DNA from: Streptomyces sp. SID12488
GTDB taxonomy: Bacteria; Actinomycetota; Actinomycetes; Streptomycetales; Streptomycetaceae
Reading direction: 5' to 3'
Assembly: GCF_010548275.1 (NCBI RefSeq)
Contig: NZ_JAAGLT010000022.1
Coordinates: 62,001-126,000 of the forward strand
DNA length: 64,000 nucleotides
Shown in pieces: positions 24,407 to 33,619 of the stretch; positions within the stretch are counted from its first letter, which is position 1, and the number at the start of each line of letters is the position of its first letter. The notes beneath the pieces are model-generated. The model had not been told where the DNA came from and did not search any database. It saw only the letters and a program-made list of their open reading frames with translations. Position numbers and translations under genes: made by a program.

Positions 24407-25258
24407 ATGTTGTCCGAGAAGCCCGAACACCCGGCTCCCGCCACCGCTGCCGCCGATCCCAACCTGCGATCCGACTGCGGCAGCTGCTTCGGGTTGTGCT
24501 GTGTCGCACTGCCCTTCGCGGCCTCGGCGGATTTCGCGACCGACAAGGACGCCGGGCAGCCCTGCACCAACCTGCGAGCGGACTTCCGCTGCGGTATCCA
24601 CACACAGCTCCGGCAGCGGGGTTTTTCGGGATGCACCGTCTTCGACTGCTTCGGCGCGGGACAGAAGGTCTCCCAGGTCACCTTCGGCGGGCAGGACTGG
24701 CGGCGGGATCAGGGCACGGCCCGGCAGATGTTCGACGTGTTTCCCGTCATGCGGCAGCTCCACGAACTCCTCTGGTACCTGACCGAGGCACTGACACTGC
24801 CGCCCGCCCTCCCCATCCACGGCGAACTGCGCCGCGCGCTGGACAAGACCGAACACCTCACCGGTGGCAGCGCCCAGGAACTCACCGAGCTGGACATGGC
24901 GGCGCACCGGGGCGACGTCAACGCCCTTCTGCTGCGCACGAGCGAACTCGTACGCGCCAAGGTCACGGGCCGTAAGAAGGACAAGAAAGACCGGCGGGGA
25001 GCCGATCTCATCGGCGCCGACCTCAGAGCCGCCGATCTGCGGGGTGCCAACCTCCGCGGCGCCTACCTCATCGCCGCCGACCTCAAGGGCGCCGACCTGA
25101 GAACGGCCGACCTGATCGGCGCCGACCTACGAGACGCGGACCTGAGCGGCGCGGACCTCACCGGCAGCATCTTCCTCACCCAGGCCCAGCTCAACGCGGC
25201 CAAGGGCGACAGCAGCACGAAAGTGCCGCCGGCCCTCGTCCGTCCCGCGCACTGGTAG
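24407..25258 (+). CDS. Cys-rich pentapeptide-repeat protein
   Basis: A 283-residue protein in two parts. The N-terminal 100 residues carry a C-x2-C-x3-CC cluster (CGSCFGLCC) and later cysteines ([21 protein letters not shown]), resembling zinc/iron-cluster YkgJ-like domains. After a helical middle ([19 protein letters not shown]) come about twelve A(D/N)LxX pentapeptide repeats from residue 200 on ([20 protein letters not shown]), which form a right-handed beta-helix that in some families mimics DNA and protects gyrase. No membrane segment. The combination suggests a metal-containing protein with a beta-helical binding face; the function is unknown. Confidence 0.85.
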   Translation: MLSEKPEHPAPATAAADPNLRSDCGSCFGLCCVALPFAASADFATDKDAGQPCTNLRADFRCGIHTQLRQRGFSGCTVFDCFGAGQKVSQVTFGGQDWRRDQGTARQMFDVFPVMRQLHELLWYLTEALTLPPALPIHGELRRALDKTEHLTGGSAQELTELDMAAHRGDVNALLLRTSELVRAKVTGRKKDKKDRRGADLIGADLRAADLRGANLRGAYLIAADLKGADLRTADLIGADLRDADLSGADLTGSIFLTQAQLNAAKGDSSTKVPPALVRPAHW

Positions 25259-25330
25259 TCCGTTAGCCCGGGGTCGCCACTGCCGCCAGATCCTCGTGCC
25301 CGACACCGAGGCCGATCGCCGCCGGTCCCC

Positions 25331-25372
25331 GATGCCCCTACGCCCCTACGCCCCTACGCCCCTACGCCCCTA
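25331..25372. repeat. 9-bp tandem repeat in an intergenic gap
   Basis: Four to five copies of CCCCTACGC. Further on (25430-25455) CACGGCA-type 8-bp repeats occur. The gap between the pentapeptide and coiled-coil genes holds nothing else I recognise. Confidence 0.7.
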
Positions 25373-25505
25373 CTATCGGGCCGGATCAGGTCAGGCCTGG
25401 TTCGAGGCCCATTGATCATCGAACCCGGACACGGCACACGGCACACGGCACAGGCGGCGAGCCCGAGGTCAACCAGCAAGCTCAGGATCGGCGCATACTG
25501 CCAGC

Positions 25506-26234
25506 ATGGACACTGACCCGCAGGACGGTCCGTCCACCGCGAGTAATGCCACACCGCCCCCCGACAAGCACGGGCAAGAAACCGATGCACAGCAACAGGT
25601 GGCCGACGAGCGAGGGCGCGCCGCTGACGTCCGTGAGGCCACCGCCGATGAGCGTGAGGCCAGCGCCGACAGGCGGGAAACCACCGCCGATGAGCGGGAA
25701 GCCGCTGTGGACGCGTGGCAGGACCAGCTCGCCACTCAGGAGAGCCGCCTGGACACACGGCGTCGTGCGGCGGGGGCTCCGGCTCCCAGCGTGCGCAGGC
25801 GCTCGTACGAGCGGATCGACCGGACCCAGGAACGGCTGACAGCCGGCCAGGAGCGTCTGGACCGCAGCGCGGCGGCCCTGCGCCGGACGGATGCGACGGA
25901 CCGGCGGGAGCAGGAGATCATCGACCGGGAGACAGACGTCTCCACCACGCGGATGGCTGCGCGGGACCCCGTGCCGCTCAGCGTCCTGCAGACCGCGGCC
26001 GATCGGCTGCGCGAGCAGGCCGCGGCGGCGGCCGAGGCACTGGCCGAAGCCGAGGACGCCCTGGTGGACGAGTACGAAGGGCATCACCGAGCCCAGCAGG
26101 CCACCGAACACCGACACCACGCCGCACAGGCCCGCACCGCGGCCGACACCCTGCGCAACATCAACGTCACTATCACCGTCACCGAACCGCCGGAGGGCGA
26201 GGACGGCACTCCCTCAGAACCTCAGGTCCCGTAG
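25506..26234 (+). CDS. Coiled-coil protein with ADEREA heptad repeats
   Basis: A 242-residue, highly charged protein. From about residue 33, seven-residue repeats (VADERGR, AADVREA, TADEREA, SADRRET, TADEREA, AVDAWQD) form a coiled coil; more Arg/Glu/Gln-rich helix follows to residue 205 (RTQERLTAGQERLDRSAAAL, LREQAAAAAEALAEAEDALV), and the C-terminus is short and acidic. No signal peptide or membrane helix. Actinobacteria encode other ADxRE/ADxRD repeat proteins of unknown function. The DNA of the repeat zone (about 25600-25715) is itself repetitive, which indicates growth by tandem duplication. It faces the SIS gene across a bidirectional terminator. Confidence 0.75.
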   Translation: MDTDPQDGPSTASNATPPPDKHGQETDAQQQVADERGRAADVREATADEREASADRRETTADEREAAVDAWQDQLATQESRLDTRRRAAGAPAPSVRRRSYERIDRTQERLTAGQERLDRSAAALRRTDATDRREQEIIDRETDVSTTRMAARDPVPLSVLQTAADRLREQAAAAAEALAEAEDALVDEYEGHHRAQQATEHRHHAAQARTAADTLRNINVTITVTEPPEGEDGTPSEPQVP

Positions 26235-26268
26235 ACCGTCGAGCGGTGTCCGACATGTTGACGTGACG

Positions 26269-26305
26269 ACGGCCCGCCGGAAGCTCAAGTCCTCCGGCGG
26301 GCCGT
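26269..26305. terminator. Bidirectional hairpin terminator
   Basis: ACGGCCCGCCGGA pairs with TCCGGCGGGCCGT, a perfect 13-bp stem with an 11-base loop, between the convergent coiled-coil and SIS genes. Confidence 0.8.
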
Positions 26306-26334
26306 GGTTGTCTCTCCGTCGTCCATGCGTCCGC

Positions 26335-27117
26335 TCAGCTCGCCGGTCGCCGAATCCGACCCCCGTAATGCCGTTCCAGCCCCAGGTTTCCCTCGAATCC
26401 CCCGGGTACGTTCGCCGACACGTACACCGGCGGACGCTCCCCCGACTTGATCAGCGCCGCCGCCGTTTCCGCGACCGCCATCTGAACCAGCATCACGCCG
26501 GTCAGTGTGGACAGCGCGCACACCGCGCCCCCGCCCGGGAGTTCGAGGAGCGCGTCGCCCGTGGGGGCCTCGTTGTCGAGGACCACGTCCGCGATGTCGG
26601 CCAGCTTCTTGCCGCTGGTGTGGCCCGCCGGGACCGTGCGGGTGTGGGTGAGGGACGTGATCGCGAGGATCTTGTGGCCGCGCTCCTTCGCCCGGAGGGC
26701 CATTTCGACGATGACGTTGTTGACGCCCGAGTTGGAGATGATCACGAACAGGTCGGACGGGTGCGGCTCGGCGAGTTCGTACAGGCGCCCGGCGATGCCC
26801 GGCTTGCGTTCCAGGAGCGGGTCGTCGAGGGCGCTGGGGTCGTCGCCGCCGTAGAGGACGAGGTCGGCCATGCTCAGGCGGTTGGTGGGGACGAGGCCGC
26901 CGGCCCTGCCCGCCAGTTCCAGGACGAGGGCCTGGGAGTGGCCCGTGCCGAAGGCCTGGATGACGCCGTCCGCGCGGATGCAGTCCGCGATCAGCCCGGC
27001 GGCGCGGGTCACCGACTCCTGGACCGCCTCCGACCCGGTGATGCGGTCGAGAACGGCCCGGCTCTCGCGCGCGAACCCCTGCGCACTGACGGACGCGCTG
27101 ACGGACTCGACGGACAC
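26335..27117 (-). CDS. SIS-domain phosphosugar-binding protein
   Basis: A 260-residue sugar isomerase-fold protein (RADGVIQAFGTGHSQALVLE, then SDLFVIISNSGVNNVIVEMA, with the Ser/Thr-rich phosphosugar loops, and HKILAITSLTHT). Such proteins bind or isomerise amino-sugar phosphates; homologues without a fused kinase are often annotated YfeU/YjeF-neighbour SIS proteins. GTG 27117 has GGGAG six bases upstream and is preferred over GTG 27147. It is divergent from the RpiR gene, with operator-like dyads in between, so it is probably part of that regulon and may act on GlcNAc-6-phosphate or a related product. Confidence 0.85.
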   Translation of the reverse strand: MSVESVSASVSAQGFARESRAVLDRITGSEAVQESVTRAAGLIADCIRADGVIQAFGTGHSQALVLELAGRAGGLVPTNRLSMADLVLYGGDDPSALDDPLLERKPGIAGRLYELAEPHPSDLFVIISNSGVNNVIVEMALRAKERGHKILAITSLTHTRTVPAGHTSGKKLADIADVVLDNEAPTGDALLELPGGGAVCALSTLTGVMLVQMAVAETAAALIKSGERPPVYVSANVPGGFEGNLGLERHYGGRIRRPAS

Positions 27118-27132
27118 TCGACACTCCCCACC

Positions 27133-27179
27133 GGTGGATTGAACCACCCACTCTATCGCTATAGGTGAATCAATAAATC
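27133..27179. promoter_or_regulatory. RpiR-type operator pair before the SIS gene
   Basis: GGTGGATTGAACCACC (27133-27148) is a dyad with perfect 5-bp arms. GGTGAATCAATAAATC (27164-27179) shares its core with sites at 33572 and 50735. The first overlaps the leader of the SIS mRNA. Confidence 0.65.
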
Positions 27180-27288
27180 ACAGTGTACGGGCTGCGAGCA
27201 ACGCCTCCCGGTCTCACCCCGCTGCACTCAGCCTCTCCGGGCTCCTTCCGGCCTCTTCTGGTCCTGGAATTCAAACTGTCCTGTAGAC

Positions 27289-27304
27289 GGTGGCTGATAC
27301 ATTC
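27289..27304 (+). promoter_or_regulatory. Operator or promoter element before the RpiR gene
   Basis: GGTGGCTGATACATTC matches the element at 47445-47460 (GGTGGTTCATACATTC) at 14 of 16 positions and lies 54 bp before the regulator start, suggesting autoregulation. Confidence 0.5.
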
Positions 27305-27357
27305 GTCCCTGCCATCCGCACTACCGCCAGTACGGCGCCGAGGAGATCGGTAACCCC

Positions 27358-28269
27358 ATGGAACGGACCGGCTCCGGCAACGGGATGCCCCCGACCGATG
27401 TCACCACCCTCATCCGTACGGAGCTGCCGCGCCTCGCCGGTTCCCTGCGGAAGGTGGGTGAGCTGATCCTCGAGGATCCCGCCGCCGTCACCCACTGCTC
27501 CGCCGCCGAGCTGGGCCGGCGTACCGGCACCTCCCAGGCCACCGTCACCCGGTTCTGCCGCGCCATCGGCCTCGACTCCTACCAGCATCTCCTCATCGAG
27601 CTGGCCCAGGAACGCGGTCGCGGCGAGGTTTCCGACTGGGGCACCGCCGAGATCGGGCCCGACATCTCGCCCGACGACAGCCTGGAGCGGGTCGTCCAGG
27701 TCGTCGGCAGCGCCGATCTCCGTGCCATCCAGCAGACCATCGACCGTATCGACCTCGACTCCATCGAGCGCGCCGGCCAGGCCGCCGCCCGCGCCCGCCG
27801 CATCGACGTGTACGGCGTCGGCGGCAGCGGAGCCGTCGCCCAGGAGACCGAGACGCGGCTCTTCCGCATCGGATGCGCGGTGCGCGGCTGGACCGAGGTG
27901 CACGCCGCCCTCACCTCCGCCGCCCTCCTCACCCCCGCCGACGTCGCCATCGGCATCTCGCACTCCGGCTCCACCCGCGAGACCATCGAGCCCTTCGAAC
28001 TGGCCAAGCAGCGCGGCGCCACCACCGTGGCCATCACCGCCGATCCGAAGTCGCCGCTGGCCCGCGCAGCCGACGTACGGCTCATCTCCTCCTCCTCGGA
28101 GACCAGTTTCCGCACCGAGAGCATCGGCGCCCGCCACTCCGTGCTCGTCCTCATCGACCTGCTGTACGTCCGGGTCGCCCAGCTCTCCTACCAGCGCGCC
28201 AGCGCCTCCCTCGCCCTCACCGACCACATCGCCAGGGAGCACGCGGTGAAGTCCCGCCGCACGCGCTGA
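27358..28269 (+). CDS. MurR/RpiR-family transcriptional regulator
   Basis: A 303-residue regulator: an N-terminal RpiR HTH (about 15-85: LAGSLRKVGELILEDPAAVT, AAELGRRTGTSQATVTRFCR) and a C-terminal SIS effector domain (about 125-270: IDVYGVGGSGAVAQETETRL, VAIGISHSGSTRETIEPFEL, GATTVAITADPKSPLAR). It should sense a phosphorylated sugar. It sits between the SIS gene and the alpha-mannosidase, and similar dyads in front of five loci in the window make it the probable local regulator of the glycan genes. A rho-independent terminator follows. Confidence 0.93.
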   Translation: MERTGSGNGMPPTDVTTLIRTELPRLAGSLRKVGELILEDPAAVTHCSAAELGRRTGTSQATVTRFCRAIGLDSYQHLLIELAQERGRGEVSDWGTAEIGPDISPDDSLERVVQVVGSADLRAIQQTIDRIDLDSIERAGQAAARARRIDVYGVGGSGAVAQETETRLFRIGCAVRGWTEVHAALTSAALLTPADVAIGISHSGSTRETIEPFELAKQRGATTVAITADPKSPLARAADVRLISSSSETSFRTESIGARHSVLVLIDLLYVRVAQLSYQRASASLALTDHIAREHAVKSRRTR

Positions 28270-28290
28270 GCAGTCGCACAGAAGGACATG

Positions 28291-28327
28291 AAAGCCGCCT
28301 CGGGTGACCTCACCCCGAGGCGGCTTT
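28291..28327 (+). terminator. Rho-independent terminator after the RpiR gene
   Basis: AAAGCCGCCTCGGG pairs with CCCGAGGCGGCTTT, a perfect 14-bp stem with a nine-base loop, ending in TTTT. Confidence 0.9.
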
Positions 28328-28328
28328 T

Positions 28329-28376
28329 GCATGGATGAACCACCAAGGAAACTTGAAGATGGTTGTTTGAACCATC
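28329..28376. promoter_or_regulatory. RpiR-type operators before the alpha-mannosidase
   Basis: 28329-28344 read on the minus strand is GGTGGTTCATCCATGC, 14 of 16 identical to the 47445 site. 28358-28376 is a dyad GATGGTT-N5-AACCATC. Both lie about 100-145 bp ahead of the mannosidase start. Confidence 0.65.
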
Positions 28377-28474
28377 CGGACGGTGCACGATAGGCGCCGC
28401 TGTTCCCCTCGCTCCCCTCGCTCCCACCGTTCTTCCCGTTCCCCCGTTTCCCTCGTAGGCCTCGTAGGAGACCC

Positions 28475-31400
28475 ATGCGCGTCACCTCAGTCGAGTCGAC
28501 CGAGCTGTTCGTCGGCAGCGCCGAGCACCCGCGTCAGGTGGTGACCGCCGGGATCGGCCACACCGCCGGACGGACGGTTCGTCTCACCGCCGAAGGCCCC
28601 GGCGTTCGCGCCGACGGGGAGACCCTCGCGACCCTCGGTGACGACGGCACCCTCCGCGTCGAGATACCCGTGGTCTGCGACCTGCCCCCCGGGGAGCGCA
28701 CCCACGTCACCGTCACCGCCGAGGACACCGCCGACCCAGACCAGCGGGCCTCGCTCACCGGCAGCCTCCTCGTCGCCGAGCCCGGCTGGACCATGTTCAT
28801 GGTCAACCACTTCCACTACGACCCGGTCTGGTGGAACACCCAGGCCGCCTACACCGAGACCTGGGACGACGTCGACGACCCGGCCGCCTCCGGACTGCCC
28901 GCCCGCACCTACGACTGGCGCGGCCAGTCGGGCATCAGCCTCGTCCGCGCGCACATCGATCTCGCGCGCCGTGACCCCGCGTACACCTTCGTGCTCGCCG
29001 AGGTCGACTACCTGAAGCCGTACTGGGACGCCTTCCCCGAAGAGCGCGCGTTCCTACGGCAGTTGCTGCGCACCGGGCGCGTAGAGATCATGGGCGGCAC
29101 CTACAACGAGCCCAACACCAACCTCACCGGCGCCGAGGCGACCGTACGCAACGCCCTCTACGGCGACGGCTTCCAGCGCGGGATCCTCGGCGCCGACCCG
29201 CACACCGCCTGGCAGTTGGACGCCTTCGGGCACGACCCCCAGTTCCCTGGGCTGATGGCCGACGCGGGGCTCTCCTCCAGCTCCTGGGCCCGTGGACCCT
29301 TCCACCAGTGGGGGCCCACCATGTCGGTCTTCGGGGACGAACCCCGCGACCCCCAACGGATGCAGTTCCAGGCCGAGTTCGACTGGATCGCCCCCTCCGG
29401 ACGCGGCCTCCTCACCGCGTACATGGTCAATCACTACGCCGCCGGCTGGGCCATCGACAACGCGCCCACGCTTCCGGACGCGGAGGCCGCCGCCCTCAAA
29501 CTGTTCACCGGGCTGAAGAAGGTCGCGCTCACCCGCAACATCCTTCTCCCCGTCGGTGGCGACTACGCGCCGCCCTGCCGCTGGGTCATGGCCATCCACC
29601 GCGACTGGAACGAGCGGTACGTCTGGCCGCGCTTCGTCTCCGCGATCCCCCGCGACTTCTTCGCCGCCGTACGCGCCGAACTCGCCGCCGAGGGGCGCAG
29701 GGCCTCGCCGCAGACCCGGGACATGAACCCGGTCTACACCGGCAAGGACGTCTCGTACATCGACACCAAGCAGGCCCAGCGGTACGGCGAGACGCTTCTC
29801 GCCGACGCGGAGGCCTGGGCGACACTCGCCTCCCTCGTCACCGGGCGCGCCTATCCCGACGCCGCCCTCGACAAGGCCTGGCGGCAGCTGATCTACGGCG
29901 CCCACCACGACGCGGTCACCGGCTCCGAGTCCGACCAGGTCTACATCGACCTGATGACCGGCTGGCGCGAGCTGTACGACCTCGCCGAGTCCGTGCATGC
30001 CGACGCCACCCAGGCCCTCGCCGACCGGGTGGCCCCGCTGCCCGGCGGCGGCCCCGACCTCGTCGTCCTCAACTCCGCGACCTGGCAACGCCGGGACGTC
30101 CTGACCGTCCCGGCCGTCGACCTGCCCGACGGCCTCGTCCCCCTCGACAACACCACCGGGCTGCCGCTGCCCGCCGTACGGGACGGGAGTGGTGAGCTGC
30201 GGGTCGTGGTGCCCGACGTACCCGGCCTCGGGCTCAAGGCGCTGCCGCTCGGGGAGGGTTCGGTTCCCGGCTGGGCTCCGGGCGACGGACTGACCATCCG
30301 CAACGAGTTCTACGAGGTGACGGTCGATCCCGGTCGCGGCGGTGGCGTCAGCAGTCTGCGGCAACTCGGCGTGGGTGGGCGGGAGTTGCTGCGCGCCGGT
30401 GACATCGGCAACGAGCTGGTCGTACAGGAGGAGTATCCGACGCACCCGAAGTTCGGCGAGGGACCCTGGCATCTCACCCCGACCGGGACGACCGCCGCCC
30501 GCAGCCGCGACATCACCGACGCGGACGTACGCGTCGAGCACTCGGCCGCCGGGGCACGCATCACCGTCACCGCCGCCCTCGGCCAACTCTTCACCTACAC
30601 GCAGCAGTTGACCCTGTGGAAAGGCGTCGACCGGCTCGACGCATCGACGACCATCGACGGGTACGACGGTTCCGACCGGCTCATCCGGGTCCGCTGGCCC
30701 TCGAACGTCCAGGGCGGGCTGCCCGTTCACGAGGTGGCCGACGCGGTCATCGGGCGTGGGTTCGGTTTCGTGGAGGTGGACAGCGAGCAGTTCCCGTGGA
30801 CGCTCGACAACCCGGCCAACAACTGGTTCGGGCTGGGGAGCACCGCCCGGGTGGCCGTGCACGACGACTCCGGCGCGCTCCTCGGCCAACGGGCCGTCGG
30901 TGTCGCCGAGTTGGTCTACCCGTCCTGGAGCGAGGCCGGCGAACTCGGTGTCGAACTCGCCGCCGCCCTCGTCCGGGTGGGGGTGACGGCCACCTCGACG
31001 ATCGCCGACGGCCAGCGCTACGGCGACCTGGAGATCGACTCCAACCTCCCCGACATCCGGATCGCCGTGGGCACCCCCGACCGCAACTCCGTCGTCGCCG
31101 AGGCCCTCGGCATGGACCCGGCCGCCGGTCGTGAACTCCGGTGCCAGCTAGCCGAGTCGGGCGTCGCCACCGTATGGGTCGCACCGCGTGCCGGACTGCG
31201 CGAGGAGTGGGTGCCGGGGGCCGACCTGCGGGATCTGGAGCGGCTGCCGCTTCTCGTGGTGGCGGGCAGCGGTCCGGAGGGCGACGCCAAGGCGGTGGGC
31301 GCGCTGATCGCCGACCTCGGCGACGCCGTCGTCCATGCCACGGCGGCCGGTGGCGGCGAGGCGCTGCCGCCGGGTGACACCTGGGACGGCACCGGCTTCG

Positions 31401-32773
31401 CCGTCCTCAACCGGGGCACACCCGGCTGCGTGATCACGCCCTCCGGCGACCTCTACATGTCCCTGATGCGCTCCTGCACCGGCTGGCCGTCGGGCTTCTG
31501 GGTCGACCCGCCCCGCCGCACGGCCCCCGACGGCTCCGCGTTCCAGCTCCAGCGCTGGTCGCACACCTTCGAGTACGCCGTGCTCGGCGGCACCGGCGAC
31601 TGGCGCGAGCAGCGGCTGCCGCAGGCGGGGCACGCGTACAACCACCCGTTGCGGGCGCGGCTGCGCGGGCAGCAGTCGCCGGGCAACGTCAACCTCCCTC
31701 GTACAACAACCCTGTTGAGCCTCGAACCCGCTGGTGAGGTGCTCCTCGACGCGCTCAAGCCCGCCGGGTCGCCGCTCGCCCGGGGAAGCGTGGCGCCCGC
31801 CGATCCGGGGCGCGGTGTCGTCGTACGGATGCACGAGGTGAACGGCCGGCCGACGTCGGCGCGAGTGCGCGGGCCGGTGGCCTGGACGGACGGCGCCCGT
31901 ACCGACGTCCTGGAGACACCCGGGGAACCACTGACCCCGGACGCGGAGGGCGGCCTCTCGGTCGACCTAACCGGCTTCGAGGTCGCCACCGTACTCATAA
32001 CTCCCTCCGACACACCGGCCGCTGAAGGTGTGGGCATCGACGCCTACGAGCCCGCCCAGCCCGTCCACACCCGCTACTGGCTGCACAACTCGGGCCCGGC
32101 CCCACGCGGCAACCTGCCCGTCGCCGTCTGTCTCTCCCCCAGCGCCCTCACCGCCTCCGGGCCGGTTACGGCGACGGTCCGGATCAGCTCCGAGCTGACG
32201 GACTCCCCCGTCTCCGGCACGCTGGCCCTCGGCGTCCCGCCGGGCTGGTCCGCCGAACCGGCCGAGCTGCCGTACGCGCTCGGCCCCGCCGGCTTCACCC
32301 TCACCGAGGTCACGGTGACCCCGCCGAAGGACGCCCCACCCGGCCGCCACTGGCTCAGCGCCCGCCTGCCGTACGGCGGTCAGGTGTACGAGGATGTCGT
32401 GGCCCTGGACGTGCCGGGCACCGTGCCGGAGGGCACGCCGGACGGGCGTACCGGACCGACTCTGGTGACGCGGCTGGGGGTTGACCGGGTCGTCGTGCGG
32501 CGCGGGGAGCGCCTGCGAGTTCCGGTGAGCCTGCGCAACACCACCCTCGGGGAGATCAACGGCACGTTGTGGGCCGTGTCCTCGTGGGGGACGTGGGCGG
32601 GGGTCGGGCCCGGGATGCGGGGGTTCGCCGTACCGGCCGGGGAGTCGGTGGAGTGCGGGATCGAGGTGGACGGCGGGGCGCTGGCACCGGGGTCGTACTG
32701 GCTGATGGCGAAGGTCGGCTGGCACGGGTGCGTGGCGTACACGGAGGCCGTGGTCCTGGAGGTGACGCCGTGA
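28475..32773 (+). CDS. GH38 alpha-mannosidase, cytoplasmic
   Basis: A 1432-residue zinc-dependent alpha-mannosidase. An N-terminal beta domain (1-105) precedes the catalytic part with HFHYDP (112-117; zinc ligands His114 and Asp116), WQLDAFGHD (probable nucleophile/ligand Asp249) and HHDAVTGS (zinc His). A middle helical domain and long beta-sandwich region follow, then NEW3-like beta modules (GTLALGVPPGWSAEPAELPY) at the C-terminus, longer than the usual 900-1050 residues. There is no signal peptide, so it acts on imported oligosaccharides, releasing terminal alpha-mannose. AGGAG precedes the ATG. Its stop overlaps the next gene as GTGA. Confidence 0.95.
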   Translation: MRVTSVESTELFVGSAEHPRQVVTAGIGHTAGRTVRLTAEGPGVRADGETLATLGDDGTLRVEIPVVCDLPPGERTHVTVTAEDTADPDQRASLTGSLLVAEPGWTMFMVNHFHYDPVWWNTQAAYTETWDDVDDPAASGLPARTYDWRGQSGISLVRAHIDLARRDPAYTFVLAEVDYLKPYWDAFPEERAFLRQLLRTGRVEIMGGTYNEPNTNLTGAEATVRNALYGDGFQRGILGADPHTAWQLDAFGHDPQFPGLMADAGLSSSSWARGPFHQWGPTMSVFGDEPRDPQRMQFQAEFDWIAPSGRGLLTAYMVNHYAAGWAIDNAPTLPDAEAAALKLFTGLKKVALTRNILLPVGGDYAPPCRWVMAIHRDWNERYVWPRFVSAIPRDFFAAVRAELAAEGRRASPQTRDMNPVYTGKDVSYIDTKQAQRYGETLLADAEAWATLASLVTGRAYPDAALDKAWRQLIYGAHHDAVTGSESDQVYIDLMTGWRELYDLAESVHADATQALADRVAPLPGGGPDLVVLNSATWQRRDVLTVPAVDLPDGLVPLDNTTGLPLPAVRDGSGELRVVVPDVPGLGLKALPLGEGSVPGWAPGDGLTIRNEFYEVTVDPGRGGGVSSLRQLGVGGRELLRAGDIGNELVVQEEYPTHPKFGEGPWHLTPTGTTAARSRDITDADVRVEHSAAGARITVTAALGQLFTYTQQLTLWKGVDRLDASTTIDGYDGSDRLIRVRWPSNVQGGLPVHEVADAVIGRGFGFVEVDSEQFPWTLDNPANNWFGLGSTARVAVHDDSGALLGQRAVGVAELVYPSWSEAGELGVELAAALVRVGVTATSTIADGQRYGDLEIDSNLPDIRIAVGTPDRNSVVAEALGMDPAAGRELRCQLAESGVATVWVAPRAGLREEWVPGADLRDLERLPLLVVAGSGPEGDAKAVGALIADLGDAVVHATAAGGGEALPPGDTWDGTGFAVLNRGTPGCVITPSGDLYMSLMRSCTGWPSGFWVDPPRRTAPDGSAFQLQRWSHTFEYAVLGGTGDWREQRLPQAGHAYNHPLRARLRGQQSPGNVNLPRTTTLLSLEPAGEVLLDALKPAGSPLARGSVAPADPGRGVVVRMHEVNGRPTSARVRGPVAWTDGARTDVLETPGEPLTPDAEGGLSVDLTGFEVATVLITPSDTPAAEGVGIDAYEPAQPVHTRYWLHNSGPAPRGNLPVAVCLSPSALTASGPVTATVRISSELTDSPVSGTLALGVPPGWSAEPAELPYALGPAGFTLTEVTVTPPKDAPPGRHWLSARLPYGGQVYEDVVALDVPGTVPEGTPDGRTGPTLVTRLGVDRVVVRRGERLRVPVSLRNTTLGEINGTLWAVSSWGTWAGVGPGMRGFAVPAGESVECGIEVDGGALAPGSYWLMAKVGWHGCVAYTEAVVLEVTP

Positions 32774-33462
32774 ACGAGCAACATGGGCGCGGGTATCCGC
32801 ACGCGCATCCACACGCACATGCACATCCGCCTGAGGGTGCCTGCGCTCTCGTACGCGGTGAACCCATCGCCCGGGAGCAGGTCGACGCGGTTCTGGCGGC
32901 CGTACCGGCGCGCGATGGCGACAGGGCGCGGCCCGAGGCGCTCGCGCGAGCGGAGCGGCAGCGGCGGCGCTGGGCGACTCAGGTGGTCGTGGCGGACGTA
33001 CTCGCGCGGCGGGCGTGTGCCGAGCGGGGGCTGAAGCCTCCTCCGGAACCACCCCGAGCAGGCGTACTGACCGCCGTGCCGGAGGCGGATGTCGCCGGGC
33101 TCGGGAGCATCGTCGCGGTCGTGCTGGCCTACTCGGCCGCCGCGCGGGCACTGCTGGGGCACCTCGAAGGGCACCAGGCGATCCCCGAGGCGGCCCTGTG
33201 GGAGTACTACGAACGCAACCGGGACCGGTTCCTGACCGTGGAGTCCCTGCGTGGCGGCGTAGATCCGTTCGGTGCCGCGAGGGATGCCGACTTCCTGCCG
33301 TACGAGCAGGTGAAGGCCGGTATCGAGGGCGAGTTGAGGCAGGCGGCGGGCCGGCGCGCCTTCTTCTCGTGGCTCGACCTGGCGCGGGTGGACGTGGTGT
33401 ACGCGCCCGGGCACGAGCATCCCGGGGACCCGTCCCAGCCGGACCACGAACACCGCCACTGA
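32770..33462 (+). CDS. His-rich protein coupled to the alpha-mannosidase
   Basis: Not firmly assigned. A 230-residue protein whose ends are both His-rich (RGYPHAHPHAHAHPP near the start, GHEHPGDPSQPDHEHRH at the end), with a helical middle (RRRWATQVVVADVLARRACA) and LWEYYERNRDRFLTVESLR, which resembles the lead-in of parvulin/SurA-type foldases though no complete PpiC domain is visible. No signal peptide. The GTGA overlap means it is translated with the zinc-dependent mannosidase. A metal-delivery or folding helper for that enzyme is an attractive but unproven idea. Confidence 0.75.
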   Translation: MNEQHGRGYPHAHPHAHAHPPEGACALVRGEPIAREQVDAVLAAVPARDGDRARPEALARAERQRRRWATQVVVADVLARRACAERGLKPPPEPPRAGVLTAVPEADVAGLGSIVAVVLAYSAAARALLGHLEGHQAIPEAALWEYYERNRDRFLTVESLRGGVDPFGAARDADFLPYEQVKAGIEGELRQAAGRRAFFSWLDLARVDVVYAPGHEHPGDPSQPDHEHRH

Positions 33463-33570
33463 AGCGGTTGCCGGACGGGCCTCGTTCCCGTCCGGAACCT
33501 AAAAGCAACACGGCACCCCATTGACCTCCGATGAATTCTGGTCCACATTTTCATCAATCGGAGTCGAAGT

Positions 33571-33587
33571 TGGTGAATCAAACCAGC
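33571..33587 (+). promoter_or_regulatory. RpiR-type operator before the CUT1 transporter
   Basis: TGGT-GAATCAA-ACCA dyad; GGTGAATCAAACCAGC (33572-33587) shares GGTGAATCAAAC with the site before the NagZ-type gene. It lies 33 bp before the lipoprotein start. Confidence 0.65.
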
Positions 33588-33619
33588 ATCCAGCATCCGC
33601 ATCCAGGAGGGCAGCAGCA

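Noticed and set aside
25331-25372. Regular short repeats that might suggest a CRISPR array
   Set aside because: Units are 9 bp and directly adjacent, with no spacers and no cas genes.
28487-30889. Long minus-strand frames opposite the alpha-mannosidase
   Set aside because: Antisense shadows of a clear GH38 gene with all active-site motifs.
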